From Lachnospiraceae bacterium (lineage in GTDB: Bacteria; Bacillota; Clostridia; Lachnospirales; Lachnospiraceae): DNA of 50,350 nt. Shown piece after piece: positions 42,163 to 49,111 of the stretch. The DNA lies in assembly GCA_028724245.1 (NCBI GenBank), contig JAQYDI010000029.1:1-50350 (forward strand), read 5' to 3'. The position numbers and the translations under genes are program-made. The number at the start of each line of letters is the position of its first letter. Within the stretch, counting starts at the first letter, position 1. Under the pieces are notes generated by a model, which saw only the letters and a list, made by a program, of their open reading frames with translations, was not told the DNA's origin and ran no database searches.

Positions 42163-43104
42163 ATGGGAACTTATACACGTTTTGATAGACATATTCATAT
42201 AGGGAACGAAACAAGAAAAAATGGTATTTTAAGTCAGATTGGTTATGCAGATATCAATGAACAAATGCTAAATGAGATAGCTAATAATAAGAGCCTAAAA
42301 TGGATACAAATATCTGATTATCTGCCTAATGAAGCTTATCAAAAAATAGACCAGATACTTTTAGTACGTCCGGATATCACATTCCGACTTTTTCATTTCA
42401 TAAACTATCATGAAATTGATATATCTTTTTTAATGAATATGCCTCATGTAAAGAGATTACAAATTGACTGTATTGAGTTCAAGGATAATCCAAACAGAAT
42501 CAATCTGTCTGTATTGGCAGAGTTAAACCTAAAGTCATTGTGTATGGAATGCTTTGATTTAAGAGATTATGAATTTGTTCAAAATCTTTCAGATGAGCTT
42601 GAAGAACTTTCCATCATGGCTGATACGATGGGACCAGGAATCAGATTTGACTGTACCTGGCTTTTGAAATACAAAAATTTACAGACACTATGGCTTGGGA
42701 AGAAAGCCAGGAAAAACCTTGAGGAAATCAAACAGCTTTCTAAACTCAAGTCATTATCCTTGAGGGGAATTAAGCTTACAGACTTTTCATTTTTAAGGAA
42801 GATGAACTTGGAAAAGTTGGCGCTTCTTTGGAATTCAAGTAGTAACTTACATGAGTTGGCAGAGTTAAAAAGTTTAAGGGAAATTGAACTTTGGAGAATT
42901 AATAAGCTGAACGACATTTCATTTATCGGCGAGTTGACAAATCTTGAAATCATTAGGCTTCAAGACCTTAAACATGTCACTTGCCTTCCTGATTTGAGTA
43001 AGCACTCGAATCTTCAAAGAGTTTTTCTCATTGGTACAGGTATTGATATAAAAGAACTACCTGACTATTTGCAGGAGAAGGTCAGTAATTGGGATGATAG
43101 ATAA
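42163..43104 (+). CDS. leucine-rich-repeat-like protein (first gene of AT-rich array)
   Basis: 313-residue cytosolic protein with no signal peptide. From about residue 100 on it shows irregular leucine-rich repeats: LSVLAELNLKSLCMECFDL, LQTLWLGKKARKNLEEIKQLSKLKSLSLRGIKL, LEKLALLWNSSSNLHELAELKSLREIELWRINKL, LTNLEIIRLQDLKHVTCLPDLSKHSNLQRVFLIG. Such proteins bind other proteins; in toxin-immunity islands they are often of immunity type, but that is inference. AAAGGAGAAGG precedes ATG 42163. The gene is clearly AT-richer than those before 42 kb, suggesting acquisition. The 43-bp spacer begins on the last base of its stop codon. Confidence 0.75.
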   Translation: MGTYTRFDRHIHIGNETRKNGILSQIGYADINEQMLNEIANNKSLKWIQISDYLPNEAYQKIDQILLVRPDITFRLFHFINYHEIDISFLMNMPHVKRLQIDCIEFKDNPNRINLSVLAELNLKSLCMECFDLRDYEFVQNLSDELEELSIMADTMGPGIRFDCTWLLKYKNLQTLWLGKKARKNLEEIKQLSKLKSLSLRGIKLTDFSFLRKMNLEKLALLWNSSSNLHELAELKSLREIELWRINKLNDISFIGELTNLEIIRLQDLKHVTCLPDLSKHSNLQRVFLIGTGIDIKELPDYLQEKVSNWDDR

Positions 43105-43148
43105 CAACTTCCGGTTTGTTGGACAGTTGAACAGAGCGGAAAATCGAA
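43104..43148 (+). repeat. cassette spacer repeat, array copy 1
   Basis: ACAACTTCCGGTTTGTTGGA followed by CAGTTGAACAGAGCGGAAAATCG, starting at the final base of the LRR gene's TAA. TTCCG/CGGAA and TGTT/AACA give an imperfect hairpin. Confidence 0.88.
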
Positions 43149-43163
43149 ATCTGTGAGGATAGA

Positions 43164-43616
43164 ATGCAGCTTAGAGGATACAAAACATCTGACTGTGAGA
43201 AATTGGCAGAATTGTTTTTTAATTCAGTTCACAGCATAAATGCAAAGGATTATACAGAAGAACAGTTAAATGTCTGGGCAACAGGCAAAGTAGATTTGCA
43301 GGAATGGGACAAGTCTTTTCAAGAGCATAAAACTATTGTCGCTGTAGAAGGTGGTGAAATCATAGGCTTCGGAGATATGGACAACACTGGTTATTTGGAT
43401 AGGTTGTTTGTTCATAAAGACCATCAGCGGGAAGGAATTGCATCTGCAATTTGCGATAAGTTGGAATATTCAGTGAATGGAAAACGAATTTCAACTCATG
43501 CTTCCATTACTGCAAAACCTTTCTTTGAGAAAAGGGGATACTTCGCAGTAATAGAACAGCAGGTTGTCAGAAGCGGGGTTTCCTTGACAAATTATCTGAT
43601 GGAGAAAGAATTATGA
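43164..43616 (+). CDS. GNAT acetyltransferase
   Basis: 150-residue GNAT-family N-acetyltransferase. The acetyl-CoA motif is visible as LDRLFVHKDHQREGIASAICDKLE, with the R/Q-x-x-G-x-A loop, and the C-terminal ITAKPFFEKRGYFAVIEQQVV matches the YafP-like subgroup. The substrate is unknown. It is AT-rich, like the rest of the array, and follows the spacer repeat with GAGGATAGA as a weak ribosome site. Its stop overlaps the next gene by ATGA, so the two genes form one cassette-like unit. Confidence 0.88.
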   Translation: MQLRGYKTSDCEKLAELFFNSVHSINAKDYTEEQLNVWATGKVDLQEWDKSFQEHKTIVAVEGGEIIGFGDMDNTGYLDRLFVHKDHQREGIASAICDKLEYSVNGKRISTHASITAKPFFEKRGYFAVIEQQVVRSGVSLTNYLMEKEL

Positions 43617-44131
43617 TTGTATTGATTACCGGTGCTTCTCACACGGGTAAAACCCTGTTGGCACAAAAACTTCTCGAAAAATATAAATATCCTTATTTAT
43701 CAATAGACCTTTTGAAAATGGGACTGATACGCAGTGGGAATACGGAACTTACACCAATGAGTGATGATGTCGAACTGACAGAATACCTATGGCCTATTGT
43801 TCAGGAAATGATAAAAACTGCAATAGAAAACAGGCAAAATCTCATTATTGAAGGCTGCTATATTCCATTGGATTGGAAAAAAGATTTTTCCAATAATTAT
43901 CTTGAGAATATAAAATTCTTCTGCCTTGTTATAAGCGAAAACTATATACGGGCGCATTTCAACGATATAAAGCGATATGCATGTACTATCGAAAAACGAA
44001 TGAATGATGAGGAGTGCACTTTGGAAAGTGTGTTGGAAGATAATGCACACACTTTAGCGCTCGCACAAAAGAATAAAATTAATTATATTCTGATAGATCA
44101 TGATTATAAGATAGATATTGATTTGCAGTGA
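43613..44131 (+). CDS. P-loop kinase-like protein
   Basis: 172-residue small ATP-binding protein. The N-terminus MIVLITGASHTGKTLLAQKLLEKY is a P-loop (GASHTGKT), and the layout recalls adenylate-kinase, 2-phosphoglycerate-kinase-like or zeta-type small-molecule kinases, with an acceptor-side region LIIEGCYIPLDW (about 77-88) and an Arg/Lys-rich lid (FNDIKRYACTIEKRMND). The substrate is unknown. It overlaps the GNAT gene by four bases (ATGA), suggesting coupled function. The spacer repeat starts on the last base of its TGA stop. Confidence 0.75.
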   Translation: MIVLITGASHTGKTLLAQKLLEKYKYPYLSIDLLKMGLIRSGNTELTPMSDDVELTEYLWPIVQEMIKTAIENRQNLIIEGCYIPLDWKKDFSNNYLENIKFFCLVISENYIRAHFNDIKRYACTIEKRMNDEECTLESVLEDNAHTLALAQKNKINYILIDHDYKIDIDLQ

Positions 44132-44175
44132 CAACTTCCAGTTTGTTGGACAGTTGAACAGAGCGGGAAATCGGG
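44131..44175 (+). repeat. cassette spacer repeat, array copy 2
   Basis: ACAACTTCCAGTTTGTTGGA followed by CAGTTGAACAGAGCGGGAAATCG, starting on the last base of the kinase gene's TGA stop, the same register as copy 1. Confidence 0.88.
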
Positions 44176-44193
44176 ATTGAAGGAGGTATCCAT

Positions 44194-44694
44194 ATGAAGA
44201 GAGCATTAATTTTCATTTTGATGACAGTTTGTATTTTGGAAATGTCCAGCTGCGGCGGCAAAGATGCTATGCTGAAAACATCAGATTCTGTAAGCAATCC
44301 GGTTCAGAATGAAGATACCGGTAATCCGAACGGAGAAAAAATCTGGTCTGAACAGGATATTGCTTCTATGTTCTCTCATGTGCAGGAAACAGATTGGGAA
44401 TACATAGACTGTGTTTTAATTCCTGATCATGCCAGTGACCGTATTGGCGCAGTACTTTTCTGGAACGATAAGAAGCAAACAAGCAATGTTGCATTCTTTG
44501 ATGCAGATGGATGCTTTCAACAGTATGGTACATATGCAAAAATGTCTGCTGAACCTGATTTTATGTATCTTGGAGATGGTGCGGTAACATTTAAGCTGGA
44601 AACAGAGGATGGTACAATCTATAACTACACGCTCACAATCTCGATTGATGGCAGTAATGTGAATTTCAAAGCGGAGGATGATTTGCCAAAATAA
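44194..44694 (+). CDS. small lipoprotein of unknown function
   Basis: 166-residue predicted lipoprotein: a basic start and hydrophobic signal (MKRALIFILMTVCILEM) with a lipobox ending SSC at about Cys20, then a Ser/Asn-rich linker. The globular part (about 50-166) is beta-rich, with repeated aromatic/acidic stretches such as WEYIDCVLIPDH, FFDADGCFQQYGTY and YNYTLTISIDGS. I recognise no family. AAGGAGGT lies just upstream of the ATG. It is the first gene after array spacer 2; as a surface protein in an immunity-type array it could protect against an exported toxin, but nothing proves this. Confidence 0.75.
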   Translation: MKRALIFILMTVCILEMSSCGGKDAMLKTSDSVSNPVQNEDTGNPNGEKIWSEQDIASMFSHVQETDWEYIDCVLIPDHASDRIGAVLFWNDKKQTSNVAFFDADGCFQQYGTYAKMSAEPDFMYLGDGAVTFKLETEDGTIYNYTLTISIDGSNVNFKAEDDLPK

Positions 44695-44726
44695 ATCCAA
44701 ATCAAACAATTGAAAGGAGAGACACA

Positions 44727-45074
44727 ATGGAATTTAGAGAAGATTTAGAACAGTATGTTTATGAGTATGAAGGGCTGATTTTTGCCTGGGAGGAGGAACC
44801 GGAAGAAGATATTCAGGACACTGTAAAGACGTTGGCTGATAATTATTTTAAGCACTTGGACGCAATAATTGATTTTATGCTGCCTGATATCAAAGAAATA
44901 TATGGAGAGGTTACTGTTGAAGATGTAAAGAAGAATCTTGGTAAACCTGTTATCGATTATGATAATGGAAAAGTGACTTATTGTGAACAGTCATTTGATG
45001 ATTGTCATATATTTGAGTTCGAATTTCTGGACGATTCATTTGAGGATTTACAGTATTTTTCAATAGATGGTTAA
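44727..45074 (+). CDS. small acidic protein, immunity-type candidate
   Basis: 115-residue, strongly acidic cytosolic protein (MEFREDLEQYVYEYEGLIFAWEEEPEEDIQ ...) with an alpha-then-beta layout. The second half (GKPVIDYDNGKVTYCEQSFDDCHIFEFEFLDDSFEDLQYFSIDG) has the look of small immunity proteins that fold around a beta sheet, but I cannot assign a family. GAAAGGAGAG precedes the ATG. Thirty-eight bases of it (44962-44999) recur exactly beside the SUKH gene at 7.4 kb, so a relative of this gene once stood there. No spacer separates it from the lipoprotein gene 32 bases upstream. Confidence 0.75.
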   Translation: MEFREDLEQYVYEYEGLIFAWEEEPEEDIQDTVKTLADNYFKHLDAIIDFMLPDIKEIYGEVTVEDVKKNLGKPVIDYDNGKVTYCEQSFDDCHIFEFEFLDDSFEDLQYFSIDG

Positions 45075-45111
45075 TGAAATCAAAAACTTTCAGTTTATGG
45101 AGGTGTGAAGA

Positions 45112-45432
45112 ATGACAGCAGAAGAATTTGTAAAAGCAGCAAAAGAAGAAATGCAAACTACTATGTCAATATATTTTTCTGATGATTCTGAAACAAAAGT
45201 GGGACAGATGATTCAAAAGTTAATAAACATGGGAGTTCCAAAGGAATTCCTGTTTCAGTTTGTGAGCAATATATTAAATGAAAATTATTATAATTTTATG
45301 TTGGCTTTGGATGGAGAAGCCTCTCTTGGTGGTATTCAAATGATGTATGAATTGTTTGATGAAGATGGTAATGAACTAACTGGTTCTGGTAATATAGAAA
45401 GCGAAGCCTTTAAACAATTTATAGGTGAATAG
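45112..45432 (+). CDS. small protein of unknown function
   Basis: 106-residue cytosolic protein (MTAEEFVKAAKEEMQTTMSIYF ... SEAFKQFIGE), mostly helical in the first 60 residues, with no signal peptide and no motif I recognise. GGAGGTG lies just upstream. The preceding gap contains ACTTTCAGTTTATGGAGG, possibly a worn version of the array spacer. The intact spacer copy 3 begins within its TAG stop. Codon use is AT-rich, as in its neighbours. It may be another immunity-type protein by position only. Confidence 0.65.
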   Translation: MTAEEFVKAAKEEMQTTMSIYFSDDSETKVGQMIQKLINMGVPKEFLFQFVSNILNENYYNFMLALDGEASLGGIQMMYELFDEDGNELTGSGNIESEAFKQFIGE

Positions 45433-45473
45433 TTTCCAGTTTGTTGGACAGTTGAACAGAGCGGAAAAATCGT
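45431..45473 (+). repeat. cassette spacer repeat, array copy 3
   Basis: AGTTTCCAGTTTGTTGGACA followed by GTTGAACAGAGCGGAAAAATCG, starting within the TAG stop of the preceding gene. TTTCC/GGAAA pairing is kept although the first bases differ from copies 1 and 2. Confidence 0.88.
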
Positions 45474-45499
45474 AATTTGCGGAAATGAAAGGAAGAAAT

Positions 45500-46171
45500 A
45501 TGATTTTTGACATATTCAGAAAGAAAAACCCACTCCCTAAGTATTTGTATACGGAGGAGGAACTTAATGAACTGGAGGGATACATTGACAGTCATTTCGG
45601 AAGCTTTGATGAAGTGTTCCATGAGATGGTATCTCCGGATATTCATCTTGATGTTCTGATAATAGAGCCGACTGATGATGAACCCTATTTTAAGTTGATT
45701 ACTGAAGGAGCCGGCGCATATAAGCAAAAGGCTCCAAAGAAATATGTTGATAAGAAAGGCCACTATTCCGAGTTTGTGATATTGCTGCCTGCTGATTGGA
45801 ATATTAAATCCAATGAGTCAAAATGGTATTGGCCGATAGGAGAATTAAAGAAAATTGCAAGAGTTCCCGGCATGTATAACACCTGGCTTGGTCCTGGACA
45901 TACCCTTCATGCTAACGAAGAGATGGAGTCCGTCGACTCCAGCACAAAGCAGAATAGTTTTGTTTTATTAAAACATACGGATTCCAGAGGTAATTCATGC
46001 GAATTTAGAATGAAATCCGGTAAATACATGAATTTCTATGTCATAATGCCATTATATCCGGAGGAGTTAGACTTTATATTCGCCAATGGTCTGGATGCAT
46101 TATTAGACAGAATTCCAGATGAAGACCTGCCGCCGATTGTTAATCCAAACAGAAGGAACTACTGTGTGTAA
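45500..46171 (+). CDS. suppressor-of-fused (SUFU) domain protein, immunity-type
   Basis: 223-residue cytosolic protein of the bacterial SUFU family. Recognisable blocks are IDSHFGSFDEVFHEMVSPDIHLDVLIIEPTDDEPYFKLITEGAG (about 24-68), FVILLPADWNIKSNESKWYWPIGELKKIARVP, WLGPGHTLHANEE and the C-terminal FYVIMPLYPEELDFIFANGLDALLDRI. SUFU proteins are among the frequent immunity proteins of polymorphic toxin loci. ATG 45500 follows AAAGGAAG; an upstream in-frame ATG at 45485 lacks a site. It is the last gene of the array and ends 21 bases before a broken spacer copy and the terminator. Confidence 0.88.
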   Translation: MIFDIFRKKNPLPKYLYTEEELNELEGYIDSHFGSFDEVFHEMVSPDIHLDVLIIEPTDDEPYFKLITEGAGAYKQKAPKKYVDKKGHYSEFVILLPADWNIKSNESKWYWPIGELKKIARVPGMYNTWLGPGHTLHANEEMESVDSSTKQNSFVLLKHTDSRGNSCEFRMKSGKYMNFYVIMPLYPEELDFIFANGLDALLDRIPDEDLPPIVNPNRRNYCV

Positions 46172-46191
46172 CTGACAGATTTCGTTAATGG

Positions 46192-46205
46192 GACAACTTC
46201 CGGTT
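46192..46205 (+). repeat. truncated cassette spacer after the SUFU gene
   Basis: ACAACTTCCGGTTT is the first 14 bases of the spacer; the sequence then diverges into the terminator. It marks the downstream border of the array. Confidence 0.6.
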
Positions 46206-46218
46206 TACCCAACAATTA

Positions 46219-46250
46219 ACCCCCTTCAGAAACCTGAAGGGGGCCTTTTT
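46219..46250 (+). terminator. intrinsic terminator closing the array
   Basis: CCCCCTTCAG (46220-46229) pairs with CTGAAGGGGG (46234-46243) around AAAC, followed by CCTTTTT. Confidence 0.88.
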
Positions 46251-46334
46251 ATACTCTCCTGTCAGGAATATCATACATCCCGCGGAGCTTCATTCGAACT
46301 CAGCAGAAGTCAACAGAAGAAAACTGACAGACTT

Positions 46335-47039
46335 CTAATGCTTCAGCCGCTTATCGCATTTGACAGCCAGTCGTGTACCGATGCTCTGGAAAATCTGTAC
46401 CAGCACGATCAGCAGTATGACTGCAAATACCATAACCAGATATTTATAACGATAATAACCGTAGTTGATGGCAATCTTGCCCAGACCGCCGCCGCCGATG
46501 ATACCGCTCATGGCCGTGTAGCCCAGTATCGTGGTGATGGCAATCGTTATGTTGGAGATCAGCGAGGGTACGCTTTCCGGTATCATAACCTTAACAATAA
46601 TCTGCAAAGGGGTTGCACCCATACTCTGGGCTGCTTCAATGATATTGGGATTGACCTCCCTCAGACTGCCTTCGATCAGTCGGGCCACAAATGGAAATGC
46701 GGCGATCACCAGCGGTACGATGGATGCCGTTGTTCCCACCTTGGTTCCCACGATCAGTTTGGTCAGCGGGAATACCAGAATCATCAGAATCAGAAACGGT
46801 ACGGAACGAAGCAGGTTGATGACCACATTCAGTACATGCATGAATCCTGTCGGAAGCGGCCGGATGCCGTTCTTTTCCCCTGTGACCAGAAGTACGCCCA
46901 GAGGCAGTCCCAGAATCACGGCAAATAAAGTGGCAATGACCGTTACATATATGGTTTCCCAAGTCGCCAGAAGGAACTCGCCTTTCAGGATCTCAATGGC
47001 TTCCGCAATGGCTTCCGGTGCAAATAATTTATCAAACAT
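46335..47039 (-). CDS. metI: methionine ABC transporter permease
   Basis: 234-residue inner-membrane permease of the D/L-methionine importer MetNIQ. Five hydrophobic segments are visible, and the BPD signature region that docks to the ATPase reads SLREVNPNIIEAAQSMGATPLQIIVKVMIPESVPSLI (EAA loop). The N-terminus LLATWETIYVTVIATLFAVILGLPLGVLL is characteristic. The start overlaps the metN stop by eight bases, so the two are coupled. It is the last gene of the operon and converges with the array across the terminator at 46219. Confidence 0.94.
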   Translation of the reverse strand: MFDKLFAPEAIAEAIEILKGEFLLATWETIYVTVIATLFAVILGLPLGVLLVTGEKNGIRPLPTGFMHVLNVVINLLRSVPFLILMILVFPLTKLIVGTKVGTTASIVPLVIAAFPFVARLIEGSLREVNPNIIEAAQSMGATPLQIIVKVMIPESVPSLISNITIAITTILGYTAMSGIIGGGGLGKIAINYGYYRYKYLVMVFAVILLIVLVQIFQSIGTRLAVKCDKRLKH

Positions 47040-48042
47040 CGTCTGAAACCTCCCTTACCAGCACATCGGGCACCTTCTGCAGGTACTCCATGGCACGTCT
47101 GAGCTGATCCTCATCTCCGGGAATTCCCAGCAGCATGCTGCCGTATGCTTTTTCACCGATTCCCTTTGTGGACGCAAATAAAATATTGGCTTCTATATTC
47201 TCTTCTATGGCCATCCGCGCGATCAGAGGCTTATACGTGGCCGGTGCTCCGTTAAATACCACCCGGATCCGGTGCTCGCCGGGAACAGCTGATAAAATTT
47301 CCTCAGAATTTTCCGGAAATACAAGCCGTCTCGCTGCCTTCGATCTGGGACTGGAGAATACCTCTCCCACTTCGCCCTGTTCCACCACACAGCCTTCATC
47401 GAGAATCGCCACATGATTGCAGATCTCCTCCACCACATTCATCTGGTGTGTGATCACAATCACCGTAATCCCCATCTTTTTATTGATGTCACGAATCAGC
47501 TCCAGAATAGAGTGGGTCGTCTTGGGATCCAGCGCACTGGTTGCCTCATCACAGAGAAGCACTTTTGGATTGGTAGCCAGCGCTCTGGCAATAGCGATAC
47601 GCTGCTGCTGCCCGCCGGAAAGCTGAGCCGGATACGCTTCCGCCTTGTCAGGCAGACCTACCATCTCCAACAGCTCCAGCGCACGTTTTCTGGCAGCATC
47701 CTTTTTCACGCCCGCCAGCTCCAGCGGAAAACAGATATTCTTCAGGCAGGTCCTCTGCATCAGCAGATTGAACCCCTGAAAAATCATGGTCACATTTCTC
47801 CGAACATTCCGAAGCTCCGCTTCCGACAGCTGCCCGATATCCTTCCCATCGATGCAGACCGTCCCCTTCGTAGGCCGCTCCAGCATATTTATACAGCGCA
47901 CCAGCGTACTTTTCCCTGCGCCGCTCATACCGATAATACCAAAAATATCTCCATCCTCAATGGTCAGGGACACATCCTTCAGCGCATCCATGGAACCATC
48001 CGCCGTCTGGAAAGATTTGGTCAGATTCTTAATCTCAATCAT
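47032..48042 (-). CDS. metN: methionine ABC transporter ATP-binding protein
   Basis: 336-residue ATPase of the methionine importer. Walker A is GMSGAGKST, the signature is LSGGQQQR, Walker B is VLLCDEATSAL, and the switch is ITHQM. The C-terminal ~90 residues (IRVVFNGAPATYKPLIARMAIEENIEANILFA ...) are the NIL/ACT-like domain through which excess internal methionine inhibits transport. ATG 48042 begins MIEIKNLTKSF, with AGCAGGAT upstream; a longer frame to 48087 is not supported by a ribosome site. Between metQ and metN lies a large GC-rich stem that may adjust relative expression. Confidence 0.95.
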   Translation of the reverse strand: MIEIKNLTKSFQTADGSMDALKDVSLTIEDGDIFGIIGMSGAGKSTLVRCINMLERPTKGTVCIDGKDIGQLSEAELRNVRRNVTMIFQGFNLLMQRTCLKNICFPLELAGVKKDAARKRALELLEMVGLPDKAEAYPAQLSGGQQQRIAIARALATNPKVLLCDEATSALDPKTTHSILELIRDINKKMGITVIVITHQMNVVEEICNHVAILDEGCVVEQGEVGEVFSSPRSKAARRLVFPENSEEILSAVPGEHRIRVVFNGAPATYKPLIARMAIEENIEANILFASTKGIGEKAYGSMLLGIPGDEDQLRRAMEYLQKVPDVLVREVSDDV

Positions 48043-48067
48043 AATCCTGCTCTCATCCCGTTTATAC

Positions 48068-48110
48068 TGCTGCCCGAAACCGGTCAAAAAGCCGGACCCG
48101 GGCAGCAGCC
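48068..48110 (-). other. intercistronic stem-loop between metQ and metN
   Basis: CTGCTGCCCG and CGGGCAGCAG, with an inner CCGG/CCGG pair, form a strong stem. On the minus strand no T-run follows, so it more likely stabilises the metQ message or partly separates metQ from metN output than terminates. Confidence 0.5.
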
Positions 48111-48136
48111 TTTTTATCCTGTTTTCTTATTCTTTT

Positions 48137-48994
48137 TTATTTCTTAATAGCATCCAGACTGGTCTGTTTGCCGCCGTAAATACCCATGGGTTCTACATGA
48201 ACTGCTGATACAGAAACAACATGAGTGCCGTTTTCCGCATTGAAATCATCCAGATAAGGCTGATGCTGGAAATAGTTTGCATCTACCTCGCCTGTATCAA
48301 CCACGTTGTTGGGCTGTACATAATCGGTGTATTCAATGGTCTTCAGAGTAATATCCTTCGCTGCCAGAATCTCTTCTGCAATCTTCAGGATCTCCGCATG
48401 AGGTGTAGGAGAAGCTGCAACTGTGATCTCGGTTCCTGCCAGAGCTGCATAATCAACGGATGCATCATAACCATCGCCGGGGTTGTCTACTGTGCTGACA
48501 ACAGCGCCGTCATATTTTTCCGCAATAAAATCAGCAACCTGTTTGCTTTCCAGAGCTGCCTTCAGCGCCAGGATCTTCGGTTCATTCTCATTGCCTTCCT
48601 TAACAGCCAGAATATTGCTGTATGCAGAAGAAGAACCTTCCATGCCAAGGGAATCCTTTGTGGGATTCAGACCTGCTTCAATGGCATAATTGGAGTTGAT
48701 CACCGCATAATCCACATCATCAAGAACATTGGGCAGCTGAGCCGCTTCCACTTCCTTGAACTCAATGTTGTAATCGTTCTTCTCAATGTCACGGATGGTA
48801 GCTGTAATACCCGCATCTTCCTTCAGAGTGATGTAACCCAGCTCCTGCAGCAGCATCAGTGCACGCGCTTCATTGGTGGTGTCATTGGGAACACCGATAG
48901 TCAGGCTCTCCTTCTTGCCGCCTCCGCACGCAGTAAAGGCCAGAACAAGAACTGCGGCCAGAATCATGGAAATTGTTTTTTTCAGATTTTTCAT
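48137..48994 (-). CDS. metQ: methionine-binding lipoprotein
   Basis: 285-residue NlpA/MetQ-type substrate-binding lipoprotein. Its signal peptide has a lipobox ending FTACG (about Cys22). Family blocks are LTIGVPNDTTNEARALMLLQELGYITLK, LPNVLDDVDYAVINSNYAIEAGLNPTKDSL, and ASPTPHAEILKIAEEILAAKDITLKTIEYTDYVQPNNVVDTGEVDANYFQHQPYLDDFN. That last stretch occurs later than usual: the DYVQPN segment normally sits near the N-terminus, before LPNVLDD, so the order looks permuted relative to typical MetQ. ATG 48994 has AAAGGAG nine bases upstream; ATG 49000 is possible. First gene of the operon; no SAM riboswitch is visible. Confidence 0.88.
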   Translation of the reverse strand: MKNLKKTISMILAAVLVLAFTACGGGKKESLTIGVPNDTTNEARALMLLQELGYITLKEDAGITATIRDIEKNDYNIEFKEVEAAQLPNVLDDVDYAVINSNYAIEAGLNPTKDSLGMEGSSSAYSNILAVKEGNENEPKILALKAALESKQVADFIAEKYDGAVVSTVDNPGDGYDASVDYAALAGTEITVAASPTPHAEILKIAEEILAAKDITLKTIEYTDYVQPNNVVDTGEVDANYFQHQPYLDDFNAENGTHVVSVSAVHVEPMGIYGGKQTSLDAIKK

Positions 48995-49040
48995 ATTCAT
49001 TTTCTCCTTTCGTCTCCATTCCATAGATTAATGTGCCTGT

Positions 49041-49070
49041 ATCATATCATCGTATTCCCTACCTTGTCAA
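49041..49070 (-). promoter_or_regulatory. promoter of the metQNI operon
   Basis: Minus-strand TTGACA (49070-49065), an 18-base spacer and TATGAT (49046-49041). The ~40-base leader is too short for an S-box. Confidence 0.6.
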
Positions 49071-49111
49071 TATGATTTGTTTATTTGGGGAAATTAATAG
49101 ATTCCAATTCT

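Noticed and set aside
43104-46205. Spacer repeats as integron attC sites
   Set aside because: GTTGGAC and GTTGAAC fit GTTRRRY and the hairpin has bulges, but the boxes are internal rather than at the outer ends, no RYYYAAC partner lies at the left border, the repeat is shorter than known attC sites, and no integron integrase is in view.
46188-46928. A 246-codon plus-strand open frame over metI
   Set aside because: It crosses the array terminator and lies opposite metI; its His/Gln/Tyr-rich sequence is typical of an antisense shadow.
48995-49110. SAM riboswitch (S-box) ahead of metQNI
   Set aside because: The promoter leaves a leader of only about 40 bases, with no S-box core.
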